A stretch of DNA of 64,000 nt from the NCBI GenBank assembly GCA_002786025.1, contig NHNW01000008.1, positions 62,001 to 126,000 on the forward strand, given 5' to 3'. The stretch comes from Zasmidium citrigriseum (lineage: Eukaryota; Ascomycota; Dothideomycetes; Mycosphaerellales; Mycosphaerellaceae). This document shows positions 40,165-51,154 of the stretch, piece by piece (position 1 is the first letter of the stretch; every line of letters begins with the position of its first letter). The notes below the pieces were generated by a model. It worked only from the letters and a program-made list of their open reading frames with translations. It had not been told where the DNA came from and made no database searches. The position numbers and the translations under genes were made by a program.

Positions 40165-41694
40165 CTACGATGAAAGCTGTGGCGAAAGCGCAAACCATTC
40201 CTTGATACCAATGCCAGCCGTCGAAGTTCCGTTCGTTGGTGCGTAAAGTGTTGCCCGAAGTCCCTTCGTCTTCACCTGCTGGAAGTAGGTCGTCATCGGA
40301 GTATCTGTGACATCCGTTGAAAATGCAGTCGAGTTGCGGACACGATTCCATGCGCCCTTCGAGTTCTGATACTCCACGTACCACTGAGTCGGTGGAGCCA
40401 CACCTTCGACGGCACCGGCCTCGTGGTCTGCGAAAAATGCCATTGAGGTACCGTTCAGGGTCATGGTCGTGTTCCATTTGTAAGTTATGACATTTTTGAC
40501 TTGGCTATTGGCTCCGTTGTACGAACTCCAATACTCGGGTGGTAGAGGATTTGAGGGCACTTTCAGGTCGTGCAATGATTCGATCCAGTATTGTATGGCG
40601 CACACAGGATCGCTGGTGGCATTTGCTAGCTGCTGACGAGCATATGTGGGAGGCGCTGGAGCGGCAGGACGATGCGTCTGAACAACAGGTTTGATGGTAG
40701 GGGGAGTCGTGCTGTCGTCGAACTCCAGGTAGTCGAGAGCCACGCTGCGACGAAAGTTGCCTCCATTGGGTGCGTCCGCTGTGTGGTAGACAAAGATCCA
40801 TTGATCTCCGTATGGCACGAGACCAGAGTGAGATGTCGTGGAAGAGACTATGCCGAGAATGACGCCCTGATAAGTCCAGGGCCCTAGAGGGTCGCTTGCT
40901 GTTCCATAACCAATGCAAGCATGATAGACTGTAGGAGTACAGCCAGAATTTGGCCCGACACTGTTGTCTGCGTATAGCATGTAGTACGTGCCGTCACGTT
41001 TCGTCAACCAAGCTGCTTCGAAGAAACCCGTCAATGAGTCGACGTCGATCACATCAGAAGCAAACATCGTAATGTCGCTAGCCAATTGAACGCCCTTCAG
41101 CCTCCCGAAGGTACCCCAGTACATGTAGACATTCTCGTCATCGTCGACATAGACGGTAGGGTCGATGTTCTGAATGTCGTTTCCAGGGGCTGGATAGCTC
41201 TGTGAGACGATCGGACCGCTTGGGTGCAGATCCTCATATGGACCCAGAATGGTGTCTGCAACAGCGACGCCGATACCAAATGGGTCTTGGCTTGTAGTAT
41301 TGGCTTGCGTGACCGGGCAGTAGACGTAGAAACGACCATCTGAGCCCTCCACTATCTGAGATGCGTATGCCGTGCCCTCCTGTGCCCAATCGAAGACACT
41401 GTGCGGCATCAGGAACTCAGTACGCACTGTCCATTCCCCATCTGTCGGCTTAGGATCGGAGCTGCTGAAAAGAAACCAATCGTTGATTATGAACTCATTG
41501 TCGTTTGGAGGCGGCGAATCCTGGCCAGAGATTATGTAGAGGGTGTCGTTTACGACAATTGGTCCCGGGTCTGCGGAATAGTAAGAGCCATCTCCCAAGA
41601 TTGGATTGCCAGGTGATGTAAAGGAAATGCTCTCGCAAATGGTGCAGCGTAATAATCCTGCGAGCAGGATGGTGTGACGAAAGAGAGGATGCAT
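40165..41694 (-). CDS. Secreted glycoside hydrolase family 43
   Basis: 509 residues from the ATG at 41694, chosen because it starts a signal peptide (MHPLFRHTILLAGLLRCTICES). GH43 enzymes are five-blade propellers acting on arabinan, arabinoxylan or xylan side chains. Catalytic residues can be placed: general base Asp42 (YSADPGPIVV), pKa modulator Asp178 (NIDPTVYVDDDENVYMYWG) and general acid Glu225 (TGFFEAAWLTKRDG). The propeller ends near residue 340. A C-terminal part of about 160 residues contains PVCAIQYWIESLHDLK and a TYKWNTTMTLNG...WYVEYQNSKGAW stretch, which reads like the Ig-like domain found in bacterial and fungal GH43 homologues. Several N-glycosylation sites. Substrate is likely arabinosyl side chains, given the GH127 and transporter next door. 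Single exon. Confidence 0.9.
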   Translation of the reverse strand: MHPLFRHTILLAGLLRCTICESISFTSPGNPILGDGSYYSADPGPIVVNDTLYIISGQDSPPPNDNEFIINDWFLFSSSDPKPTDGEWTVRTEFLMPHSVFDWAQEGTAYASQIVEGSDGRFYVYCPVTQANTTSQDPFGIGVAVADTILGPYEDLHPSGPIVSQSYPAPGNDIQNIDPTVYVDDDENVYMYWGTFGRLKGVQLASDITMFASDVIDVDSLTGFFEAAWLTKRDGTYYMLYADNSVGPNSGCTPTVYHACIGYGTASDPLGPWTYQGVILGIVSSTTSHSGLVPYGDQWIFVYHTADAPNGGNFRRSVALDYLEFDDSTTPPTIKPVVQTHRPAAPAPPTYARQQLANATSDPVCAIQYWIESLHDLKVPSNPLPPEYWSSYNGANSQVKNVITYKWNTTMTLNGTSMAFFADHEAGAVEGVAPPTQWYVEYQNSKGAWNRVRNSTAFSTDVTDTPMTTYFQQVKTKGLRATLYAPTNGTSTAGIGIKEWFALSPQLSS

Positions 41695-42324
41695 CTTTGA
41701 CCGGAGTTGGTGATGACTGTTCAACATCTCAGGTCTCATCAAGAGTATTATCCCTGCGGATGCTCAGTTCTGGCAATGTTGGTCTCGTGACACCACCATG
41801 TACCCCGCCGGCCACTGTCCATAGTGTCTTCATTAGATGCATGCCGGAATTTCTAATCAGTATTTCTCCGTCTGAAATGCGCCTCGTGCCGATACCCGCA
41901 TGGTTAGAGACCTGGAGAACAACGTCTGCATGTGGTAGTAGTGATGCTGATCGCGAGATAGCCAGCTTGACGTCCAGATCCATCGGCTGGTTGCGTAAGT
42001 GAATACGAGGGATTCATGGTGGGGTACCCGAGGAGGTTGACTGATTGTTGTGGACAAGTCCGTTGGAGAAAATGGCCGGCTCAGATTCGAGCTCAGTGGT
42101 TGCTGATCATTTGTCTTGGGATAGAGGCCTGCGACACATTGTGACCTTCGACGTCTGCGGCATCCTTATCCTTCGGATGGCATGTCCGTCACAGGATTGA
42201 AGCGGGTGCCTGTCGATCGGTTCACAATATGCCGCCGTATCCATGGACTGAGAAAGCCATGAAATGTAAAGGCAATATATTTCTCTCAAGGATGGGCCTG
42301 TTTGTCCAGTTGCAGATTGCAGAC
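41695..42324. promoter_or_regulatory. Divergent promoter region, GH43 and S10 carboxypeptidase
   Basis: 630 bases between divergent starts of two secreted hydrolases. The plus-strand frame is open from 42229 but the signal peptide begins at 42325. No other gene. Confidence 0.4.
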
Positions 42325-44249
42325 ATGTTCGCAAAATCAATCTTCGCGGCAGCGGCGTCAGCTTTGACGTTGGCACATGCAGCAGTCGTGACTTCCAGGC
42401 AAGCACCAGCTGCAGTTCAGAATGTGACCACCATCAAGTCACCATCTGGCGCCAACATTCGTTACAAGGAGCCCGGCAAGCATGGCATTTGCGAAACCAC
42501 ACCTGGTGTCAACTCGTACAGCGGCTATATCGATGTTGGGCAAGACATGCATGTCTTCTTCTGGTTCTTCGAATCCCGAAATAATCCCAACAAGGATCCA
42601 TTGACCCTATGGCTGAACGGCGGACCTGGGAGTGATTCTCTCATTGGCATGTTTGAAGAAATCGGGCCATGCTATGTGGACGAGCATTTGCAGACGCAGA
42701 AGCGAGCTCTTGCATGGTCTAACGCGTCCAACCTGCTGTTTCTCTCGCAGCCAGTTGGCACTGGTAAGCCGCACTTTGAAACGGATTAGACTTGTGGCTG
42801 ATGAGGGCACCGCAGGATTCTCCTATAGCAGCACCAAAGTTGAATACTTGGACCCTACCTACCTCGATGTAGCTCCTGCACAGGCTGGTCAGGCTGTTGG
42901 AAGGTACTCTATCATCGATCCAACCAAGTTGGATACCGCCAAGATAGCGGCAGTGGCTGCATGGGAGCTTTTCCAGGGATTCTATGGCGCTCTGCCTCAG
43001 TTCGACAAAAACGTTACCTCAACAGATTTCAGCATGTGGTGAGTGAAGGTCTAAACTATCACAACCTCCTGAGTACAGCCCAACTAACCTGAACACCAGG
43101 GCCGAATCATTCGGCGGACACTGGGGTCCCGCTTTTGCCTCATACTTCTACGAGCAGAATCAAAAGCTGGCGAATGGTAGTTCTACCGCTGGAAGGAAGC
43201 TAAATTTCAAATCCTTTGGCATTGTCAACGGAATCATTGACGAGCAGATTCAAACCAAACACTTACTGGAGTTCACTCAGAATAACACTTATGGCGTCAA
43301 GCTTATCAACGAAACGATCTACGACCATGGCAAATTCAACATGTATCGATCAGGTGGCTGTCAAGACGCCCAAGACAACTGCGCGTACTTGACCAAAGAC
43401 TCATTGGTGAGAAGAAGTGGGTGTGCAGCTGCGCAGTACATCTGCCAGAACGATGTTGAGGATCTGTACTACACTTTCGGCGGTAACCGCGGAGTCTACG
43501 ACATTGTAAGTGTGATCATTCTGGAAGGGTCTCAACAGCAGTTGACTCTGGGCAGAGACACTGCAACGGAAAGGATGTACCGCCACCTCAATGGAGAGTG
43601 AGTATTTCGAAGGCCTAAAAACATGTACGTCTGACTCTAACATCGTACTAGGATTATCTGAACAAGGCAGAAGTTCAGAGCGCTATCGGCACCGATTTGA
43701 ACTACACATCATCCAACCTAATCTATACAGCCTTCTCCTTATCTGGAGACTTTGCCGCCGGCTACATCAACGATCTCGAGGAGCTTCTGGGCTATGATAT
43801 CCAAATTGCACTGATGTATGGCGATGCTGATTACATTTGCAATTGGCAAGGAGGCGAAGAAATATCGATGTCGGCCAATTGGACGGGCACAGGTGCCTTC
43901 AACTCCGCAGGCTATACCAAACTGATGGTCGACGGAAAGGAGTACGGCGAGACTCGTCAATACGGCAAGTTCAGTTTCACACGAGTATGGGAGTCGGGAC
44001 ATGAGGTGCCATGTAAGTCAAGATCTTGCCGTGAGGCAGACACTCCGATTGCTGACATTGAGGCTTCCAGACTGGCAGCCAGAGGCAGCGTTCGCGATCT
44101 TCAACCGCAGTCTACATGGACTGGACGTTGCAACTGGAAAGGTCTCTATTACCGATAACAGCGGATATTCGACCAAAGGAACCCCGAAGACTGTTCACAG
44201 CCGACAGCTTCCTCCACTTGACTGTTCGCAAGCCAGCTCCACGAGTTGA
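42325..44249 (+). CDS. Secreted serine carboxypeptidase, family S10
   Basis: Six exons: 42325-42763, 42816-43038, 43100-43505, 43556-43597, 43652-44012 and 44071-44249; the fourth is only 42 bases (14 codons). They join to 549 residues. Signal peptide MFAKSIFAAAASALTLAHA. S10 features: WLNGGPGSDSL (oxyanion site; the usual GGPGSSS has Asp here), PVGTGFSYS across the first splice junction, catalytic Ser224 in AESFGGHWGP, Asp430 in GDADYICNW and His487 in SGHEVPYWQP. The short exon carries KDVPPPQWR and restores the family's 'DI...PPP..DYLN' linker, which supports the model. Acts outside the cell or in the vacuole, trimming C-terminal residues from peptides. It lies next to a Zn2Cys6 regulator and opposite GH43. 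Confidence 0.93.
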
Positions 44250-44713
44250 GGAAACATCGAATATGGAAGGTGCGCATGACCAAAGATCGTCTGGGACAGA
44301 AAGGTCTGCTAGCTTGTGATGGTACTTGTCGCCGGATGATCGCAAGCTTATCATGTCTTGCACCCGGACTCGGCAAGTGGCATGAGAGAGTAGTACCATC
44401 AAAATGCAACTGCCTTATCAAATTACCCGTGAGAGCTCTCACAAACGAAGGGTAGCTCACTTCACGAACGACAATCCGAGGATGATCCTCGCGACCAGCT
44501 CCTTCGCAGCTGTCGAAGTGAATGATTCGTGGAAATTTCAACAACTTTGCAACCCTCGCATTTATGTCGACGCGGGGTGGACCGTACATGTGACAGTTCA
44601 AGGAGATAGCAACAGGATCATCGTCAGATGAGGATTATGATCGTGTGCTCCTGCCATTGTCAAATGCTCTTCCCGCATTTCGTGCTATTCTTGACAGTGA
44701 AACCTCATCTGAC
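44250..44713. other. Intergenic region before the Zn2Cys6 gene
   Basis: 464 bases, head-to-tail between S10 and the regulator. The regulator's frame is open for about 40 codons upstream of the chosen ATG, with no in-frame ATG. Nothing else supported. Confidence 0.5.
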
Positions 44714-47047
44714 ATGGACCGACCACTGTCGCCAGGCTCTGTTGCTGCAAGACGAGTGACGCAAGCGTAAGTGTGAGAGAAGCAAGACTTTCCCATATCG
44801 TTCAAGACTGACAAAAGCTGGCCGACAGTTGCGAACGCTGCCGCATGCGAAAAGTGCGCTGCTCCGGACAATCGCCATGCTTACACTGTCGGCGGCTCGG
44901 ATTTGAATGCCACTTCTCGGAGATAGAGCGCCGAGTATCTGTCTCGGCCCGCTATCTTCGGCAGTTACGAGGACAAAATGAGAGTCACCGCGATCCTAGC
45001 CCGGATACACAGCCTTGCGAGCCCCTCGTTGCAACCTCAGCGCCCCAGCCTCCGACAATTGCATCAGCGACCGCTTGGCCGATCACGCCGCGTACCTCCA
45101 CAGCCTCGTCGTCCCTTTCTTCCCTATCTGGAGCTGGCTTCACACGAAACCCTCTGACAGGCAGTCCCCCCACCGTCCATGCGAAGAAGCAGCAATGCAC
45201 GTACCATTCACTACTCGCTCACAACTCTCGCTAACCAGTCAGGGTATCTTGGTCCATCGTCAACATGGTCTTTCAGTCGCCGTGTGACGGAATATCTCGA
45301 GCGAGCCATTGGCTCAACTCCTGACGATACACTGCCTATCAACCTCGACGGAGCGGCGTATGAGCTGCCTCCTGTGCCCTACCAAGCAAATCCCCAAGAC
45401 GGCGTCGAAGACGCAAATCTACCGTCACTTGACCACGCCATCTACCTCTTCAACACGGTCAAGTTTCACCTCAATCAGCGCTTTCGCTTCATCGACGAGC
45501 GTGCGTTCACTGAGAGGCTGCATGCATTCTACAACCGCGAAAGGCAATATGTACTTTCGTCATGGGCTTATGCCGAGCTGATGTTCGTGCTTGCATTCGG
45601 AAAAGCCTTCTTGTCCAACTCAAAGAACGACCACCAGCCCAAAGGCTGGGCGCACGCCTCGCGGGGCTTTTCGGCGCTGCCGGCTTTTCATACGCATGAC
45701 CAGGACAATCTGCTTGCAATCGAGGTCTACTGCTTGGCTGCGCTGTATTTGCAGTCGATTGATATGAGGGTGACAGCACTTGACTTCGTACGGCATCCAT
45801 TTCCTTAATTCTGCACACTATATTGATTCTGATGTACCACAGATCGGAAGGGCACTACGTCTATGCTACGTAGTCGGAATTCACAGAGACCTTCACGGCA
45901 CCGGTGTCCCTGATCATCTTGCGTCCCGTTGTGCAGATCTGTGGTGGAGTGTGTACATGCTCGACCTTCACATCTCTGCACTCATGGGAGCCCCTTCGGC
46001 GATCCAGGATCAAGACATGACAGTGCCAATCCCGCCCCTTAATGGTCCGGATGCTCGCACATCAGCTCTTGGAATTCACGTCACGCTTTCAAGAGTTCTT
46101 GCACGGCTTATGCGCAGTAAGTCAATAAGATAGAGACTTGTTGTTCTCTGCATCGTCACGACTAATCAAGATTTGCAGCCGTGTACGCAGTCCAATCCCC
46201 TCTCGATGGCTCGTATCTTGTCGATGCACAGGAAGTGCTCAAGGAATTGGCCGAGGTGTCAGAACAGATGGACGACTCTGTAGCCAAGTCTTCGTTGTTG
46301 TCGAGCCATTTGAGCCTGTATCATCATCATGTGAGTTGTACTTAGAAACCCTGCCCGTCTTCCTTTCGTTACTTATCAGCCTGCAGTGCGTCCTTCTCGC
46401 CACCAGACCGATTATCGTTTGCATACTTGCACGTTTGGACGGAGCACTATTGCGATCAAAGCACATCCGGTCGCCGAGCATAATTGGTCCTGCTGCTGCA
46501 TTGGTTCAAGCTTGTGTGCAGTCTGCAGTAGCCATCGTGTCAACTTTGGCCAAGTTACAAGAAGAAGATCTTCTAGGTGAGCACAGCCCGTGCCAGACCT
46601 GCGTGCGTTTGTTACATGCTCACGTACTTCACAGAAACTTTCCTTCCATTCCATCTGGAGCAAATCTCTTCTTCGGCATACGTCCTCTACACGGCTCAGA
46701 AACTAATGCCACAATACTTTGATCTTGATGAGTCTATGGCAAAGTCTACCGAAATCTTGCAGGCAATGATTGCAGGTGGCAATCGACTTGCTCGAGTACG
46801 GCTGAACGAAGTCGAACACCTCCAAGGCCTCTTGTCCCGCTTCACCGTCGGTTCGGATCACCTCATTGAGGACTCTTCCTGGACCGATACCCACAATCAT
46901 GCAGCCGGGCTCAGCTTTCCTCTCCATCCCATTTTGGCCCCTGAAATGAACTATGAGGCTTTCCGCCCCTCAGACCTTCAGGCCTTGGCAGAGTTCTTGG
47001 ACATGCAGGATGTTTCGGGGTTGATAACGTTCAGTCCTTTACAATAG
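44714..47047 (+). CDS. Zn2Cys6 transcription factor with fungal-specific middle domain
   Basis: Seven exons: 44714-44766, 44829-45174, 45239-45787, 45843-46116, 46179-46330, 46387-46576 and 46635-47047; 658 residues. The second intron (45175-45238) has weak splice sites and is the least certain; the others have good donors and CTAAT/CTGAC branch sites. The zinc cluster follows the first splice: Cys19, 22, 29, 35, 38 and 45, spacing C-x2-C-x6-C-x5-C-x2-C-x6-C. A Ser/Pro linker comes next, then the regulatory domain (PF04082 type): LYLQSIDMRVTALDF joined to IGRALRLCYVVGIHRD, and SRCADLWWSVYMLD...ALMGAPSAIQ. Members bind CGG triplets, often as dimers, in the nucleus. Its position suggests local control of the adjoining hydrolase and transporter genes; this is inference. 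Confidence 0.88.
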
Positions 47048-47498
47048 AGAGAACGCTCTGAGGTTCATGCTTGCAATTATGTTGATGCTCAGAGAGTTAG
47101 TCGGCAACATTTGTTCAATATGCATACCATCCTACCGGGCCCTTATGCTACTTTAGTAAGCCCTTGACCCAGTCGTTGGCAAGAGACAGAACGGCCTAAA
47201 TGGGTGTCAGGGGGAATGAATACTTGCTCGACACTCCGATACATCAGTTGAGCGGTCAAAAAGAAGGTAGTATCATTGCCTGTCAACTGTGCCTTGGAGG
47301 ATCTAGACTCTCTTCCAAGTCTTTTGCCACGAAGACCCCAACAAAATTCATCGCTTGCACCAACGGCAAATAAGGCACTCCAGACTCATACCATCCCGAT
47401 CAGAATGTCCCATCGAAGAGCCTCTCGCCCCTATCCACCACCGATGAAGATCCTTGCCCCAATCAACGATCTTCCACACACCCATCCACCCAGTCCCC
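47048..47498. other. Convergent 3' region, regulator and small secreted protein
   Basis: 451 bases; no supported gene. Confidence 0.5.
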
Positions 47499-47837
47499 TT
47501 AGACGTCATGAATAATCGAGCACCTCATCGAATAAAACCCTCTCCCCCAGTTCGAAGCACAATTGTCATCGGAATTGTACACCACATCCTGCGAAGCGCC
47601 CTTGCAGTCCGGCTGGACGAAAAAGGTGCACCAGCTCACGCCGTTGGGGTAGTTGGAATAAGCGATGTTGGCGCTGTTGGTGCCGCTCCATTGGTAGTTG
47701 TAACAGCCGTTGCCGGTTGGTGGGTGCATTTCTGTCGCGTAGTCGCTGCAGCCGCCGTCGTAGTAGTACTGGACTTTGAGGTCGGCGGCGAGGGTCAGGC
47801 CGAGGAGGGCGAGGAGGGTGTAGATGATTTGTTGCAT
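47499..47837 (-). CDS. Small secreted six-cysteine protein (effector candidate)
   Basis: 112 residues, single exon. Signal peptide MQQIIYTLLALLGLTLAA (cleavage near 18). The mature protein of about 94 residues has six Cys (30, 45, 70, 78, 93, 106), enough for three disulfide bonds, and is rich in Tyr, Asn, Ser and Gly (QYYYDGGCSDYATE, YNYQWSGTNSANIAYSNYPNG). Size, secretion and Cys pattern fit the small secreted Cys-rich proteins of fungi, which include effectors, antimicrobial and surface proteins. No known family is assigned. It is isolated between the regulator and an LPxELR gene. The ATG at 47837 is the only sensible start. Confidence 0.78.
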   Translation of the reverse strand: MQQIIYTLLALLGLTLAADLKVQYYYDGGCSDYATEMHPPTGNGCYNYQWSGTNSANIAYSNYPNGVSWCTFFVQPDCKGASQDVVYNSDDNCASNWGRGFYSMRCSIIHDV

Positions 47838-48377
47838 GGTGGATGCTGTTGGTATCTGAACCGAAGCTTGGTAGATTGGAAGCTAAGTGGATGTTTGATG
47901 GATTGGATGATTTGAGAGTTCGTTTGATGAGTTGGAGAGGAGTAAGTGTTGTCTCTTGTGTCTTCTATGTATGTCCTGCTTTGCATACCAACCAACCTTC
48001 CCGGTTCCTATGTCGCTCCATCCTAGGCATTGGTAGTCAGCATTGAGTCTTCAGCTTTGCTGGCTCGGGTGTCCAGCAATATATCCATCTGCACAACGCT
48101 GACGCCCACATGGTCAGCACGGTCGACAAAGCCATATGCGTAAGGTTTTGGAGAGCCAATGGAGCTCGGCACGGCACTTGTGATCTCCATTACGAGGTTA
48201 TGGTTATTTTTCCGGGCATCAGCTCAGTGTGTGCTTTGACATGTTTATGTCAGCGTTGTTCATCGAGGTATCCGGCATCTTGGCAGGTTCCACAAGGCTC
48301 GTATCCAGCTTTCAATTTTAGCTCTCCTAGCCTTTTTCCAGCTCTTTCTCCAAGACTTTCTCCAATAGTCTTGCAAC
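47838..48377. other. Intergenic region
   Basis: 540 bases: promoter of the small secreted protein and the 3' region of the next minus-strand gene. A plus-strand frame (48110-48538) runs into the coding region on the other strand and is treated as a shadow. Confidence 0.5.
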
Positions 48378-49110
48378 TCACTCGATCGAATTCGACGACG
48401 TCGGAGAATCGACCCTCTTCCACTTCTCCAACCCACATTCACTCAACACCTCACGCATCTCCACCAGCAAGCCCTCTACTTTCGACCAGTTATCTGGCCC
48501 TACAAGGCTTCTTTCATCTTTCATCTTCTTCACCATGAGGAATAGTTGGGTCGCGATGGCGAAGTCTCCTGTCTCATCCTCCACACACATCCCTACTACC
48601 TTGCCGTGGTAGAAGGCTTTGAGCCAGACGAAGAGATCGTCCCATGGTCGATATGTTGGACCGAGGGTTACTGTGCCCTTTTTCACACAGGCGGCGCGGA
48701 GCGTGGAAGATTTGGACCAGGCTATTATGCGGGTGGCGTCGAAGCCTTGGAGGTGGAAGGAAAAGGTATTTTCCTATGTTCAAGTCAGACAACCTTCTTT
48801 TTTTATTTAGCGATCATTTTTGTGGCATACACACCTCGTAGTAGATTCTGATGGCGTCGTTTCGAATCTGGCGACACGTTCGTAGTAGTGCAGGCTCTGG
48901 TAGAAGAGGGCCCGTGCAAGGGATCACGATATCGTCGGACTCGTGAAGCGTGAACCGATAGATGATATTTCTCAGCTCGGGAGGAAGCTCCAGGAGAAGG
49001 GAGTCGGCGTTGTGTGGTAGTTGGTTAGGGGTCTCTTCTGTATTCGATTGCAGGAATCGGGAGTCGGCGTTGGGTGGCAGCTGCTCAGAGGTTCCTTCTG
49101 TATTTGACAT
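48378..49110 (-). CDS. LPPELRNIIY-type protein with tandem N-terminal repeat
   Basis: Two exons, 49110-48835 and 48773-48378, with a 61-base intron (GTGTGT donor, CTGAC branch); 223 residues. The N-terminus is a duplicated 20-residue unit (SEQLPPNADSRFLQSN, then TPNQLPHNADSLLLEL). The second copy leads into motif 1, LLELPPELRNIIYRFTL. The second motif, LLRTCRQIRNDAIRIYYEENTF, crosses the splice site and is the classical form in Dothideomycete F-box-like/2EXR proteins. A WDDLFVWLKAFYHGKVVGM stretch and a helical C-terminus follow. Clearly related to the neighbour at 49521, which it faces head-to-head. Function unknown; a protein-interaction role is inferred from the F-box-like motif. Confidence 0.78.
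48991..49110 (-). repeat. 60-base in-frame tandem duplication
   Basis: Units 48991-49050 and 49051-49110 are contiguous and share the core GGGAGTCGGCGTTG and CTTCTGTATT in the same places, with a precise 60-base period and about a quarter of positions differing. Each unit encodes 20 residues, so the frame is kept. Confidence 0.85.
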
Positions 49111-49520
49111 TCAGCCAGCCTTTTGTCTTCTGAACAGGGAAACGATCAGCAGTATAATCCAGCGCATTGTCTGCATCCTCGCACGACGGTGGCCGAATTA
49201 TTTCCATTTACACGAAGAGCGGCTCGAAGGTCCCCAGAACCTGGAAAGTGGTGAAACTCACCCGCACTTACGAGTATACTGACCAGTCGCTGTCTGAGCG
49301 GATGTCAGCAACTCTCCAGTCAGGCTTCGAGATAGAGTCTTACTTTCCCATTTACCACCACTCAGAACCGCGCTGCCAAGCGCCCATATCGCACTGCGTC
49401 GAAATAAAGTCTGTTGAATTCCTCAGCCCGCTCTCATCACTTCCCTAATTCTTCATCATCTACTTCTCACCCAGCTCATTCTCTCTCAACGACCATCAAT
49501 CTACGCAATCGACTGCTATC
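49111..49520. promoter_or_regulatory. Head-to-head promoter region of two related genes
   Basis: 410 bases between divergent starts. TCAGCCCG at 49423-49430 is one base off the TCGGCCCG core of the 24-31 kb array and lies 96 bases before the plus-strand ATG, the same range as in the array; the ATTCAC half is not found. Confidence 0.4.
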
Positions 49521-50500
49521 ATGGCGATTCGAGGCCTGAGCAAGCGATCGGAGAGATCGAAGACTGGTAAGGCTGATAGACCTAAACCAGACCCTAAGAT
49601 CGAGGCCGATAAGCCGGACGAGCCTCATTCACCAGACCGCAACGATAGCGGCGTTACTTCACCGGTCGGTCTCGAAGCGCTTCCCAACGAGCCGGGAGTA
49701 AAGGACTCGTATCAGCTCACGGAGCTTCGCCGTAGGCTGACTGAGAGTATCAAGAGTGTTAGGAACGAGGTGAGTTCTTTCTCCGTCGTTTTCTTGGGCT
49801 CATTTCGCCTGGAGATGAAGGTCCGCAGGGACTCCCACTAACGACACGTCCCTAGACTCACCCCGAGCGCTCACGTTCCCCTGCACCAACACCCCCACTC
49901 CTCAAGCTCCCCTCGGATATCCGCAAGAAGATCCTCATCTTGGCGCTCGACACTGGCCGAGAGATCCCCGTGCGCTTGTGCGATACCAGGGAAAATCCGG
50001 CCTTCGACCGTATCTTCCTGACCTGTCGTCAGATCCGCGGCGAAGCCACCAAAGTCGCCTACGAGGCAAACGTCTTCTGCATCGAGGTCGAGAACTTCGA
50101 TCCTTCGATCCTTGTCGCCTGGTTTAAGGATAGATCGAAGCGCACGGCGCCGATCAAGCTGAGAGTCTTCGAGCCGGAGAAGGAGTGCTGGGACAATCTG
50201 GTCGAATGGCTCAAGTGCTACTATGAGTGGGGATGCGTTGGCTTGAACTTCAGCGAGGCTTCTTTCCAGGCTGAGGAGGCGCAGGTGATTCGGGTTGCGA
50301 GGAAGATGTTCCGGGAGGTCGCCAGAGCCAAGGAGTTGAAGAGGAAGAAGAAGACGATGTGGGAGAAGGTCTCGAAGAAGCATAGCTGGGAGAAAGTCGA
50401 GAAGACCCTCAAAGGAATGAGGGAGGGACTCGAGCTGTTGGGAGATGATCAAGTGGAGGAAACGAAGCTGCAATCCGTCGTCAAGAAACTCCAGATGTAG
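49521..50500 (+). CDS. LPSDIRKKIL-type protein, sister of the gene at 48378
   Basis: Two exons, 49521-49769 and 49856-50500, with an 86-base intron (CTAAC branch site); 297 residues. A charged, disordered N-terminus of about 85 residues (MAIRGLSKRSERSKTG) is followed by motif 1, LLKLPSDIRKKILILAL, and motif 2, IFLTCRQIRGEATKVAYEANVF. Then come WFKDRSKR and WDNLVEWLKCYYEWGCVGLNF, which align with the minus-strand neighbour. The C-terminus is a basic helix (RAKELKRKKKTMWEKVSKKH). Belongs to the CRQIR subfamily, not the TCRLFR array type. Function unknown. Confidence 0.78.
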
Positions 50501-51154
50501 TGCTGGGTAGGCTTGCGATGCAGGATACTCATGTAGAGCAGCTGTGGCTTCGTAAATACAGGAAGGGCATCCGAAGCATTTTGAGGAACTTTATCCTTTC
50601 TCTCCTTTTGACTGTCATTGTCGACTATTCGAGAGGTTTTAAGTGTCAGAAAGCACGAATGCATGTCAAGGTTGAGGAGGTGAAGTCACTCGCCCCTGCC
50701 GATCTTTCTGCAGGGGCCAAGAGCTTCTCCGTGACTTCCTCCCATCCTCCGCCTTGCCGCCATACAACACCATCAAGGAATGCTTCCAAACCCGACACAA
50801 TGGAACTAGTAAGTCCTCTCTCGAAAGGCTAAGCCCATGCCGTAGAGTACTTCATATCCTTGCCGCACATGCCGACCTCTCTTTGCGTGCCATGTCAGGA
50901 ATTTTCGGCAATGATGCAAACCAAAAGTGATGTATTGGACTAGGTCGTCGATTTGTCTTCTCACGAGACGTGGCAGAGTCTTTTGATCTGTGCTTCTCAT
51001 AGATCCTTCCAGTCGATTCGGCTTTTGCATGTGACGATCGGCGGTGCAGACCGTCTAGGCGCACAGACAACATAGCTCTCTGCTCAGCTTCACATTCTCC
51101 TCCGTTAACCTCATCTTGCAACAACTCTCAGCCACCAATCAACCAGCATCGACC
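50501..51154. other. Intergenic region
   Basis: 654 bases between two plus-strand family members. Short overlapping frames without motifs; nothing supported. Confidence 0.5.
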
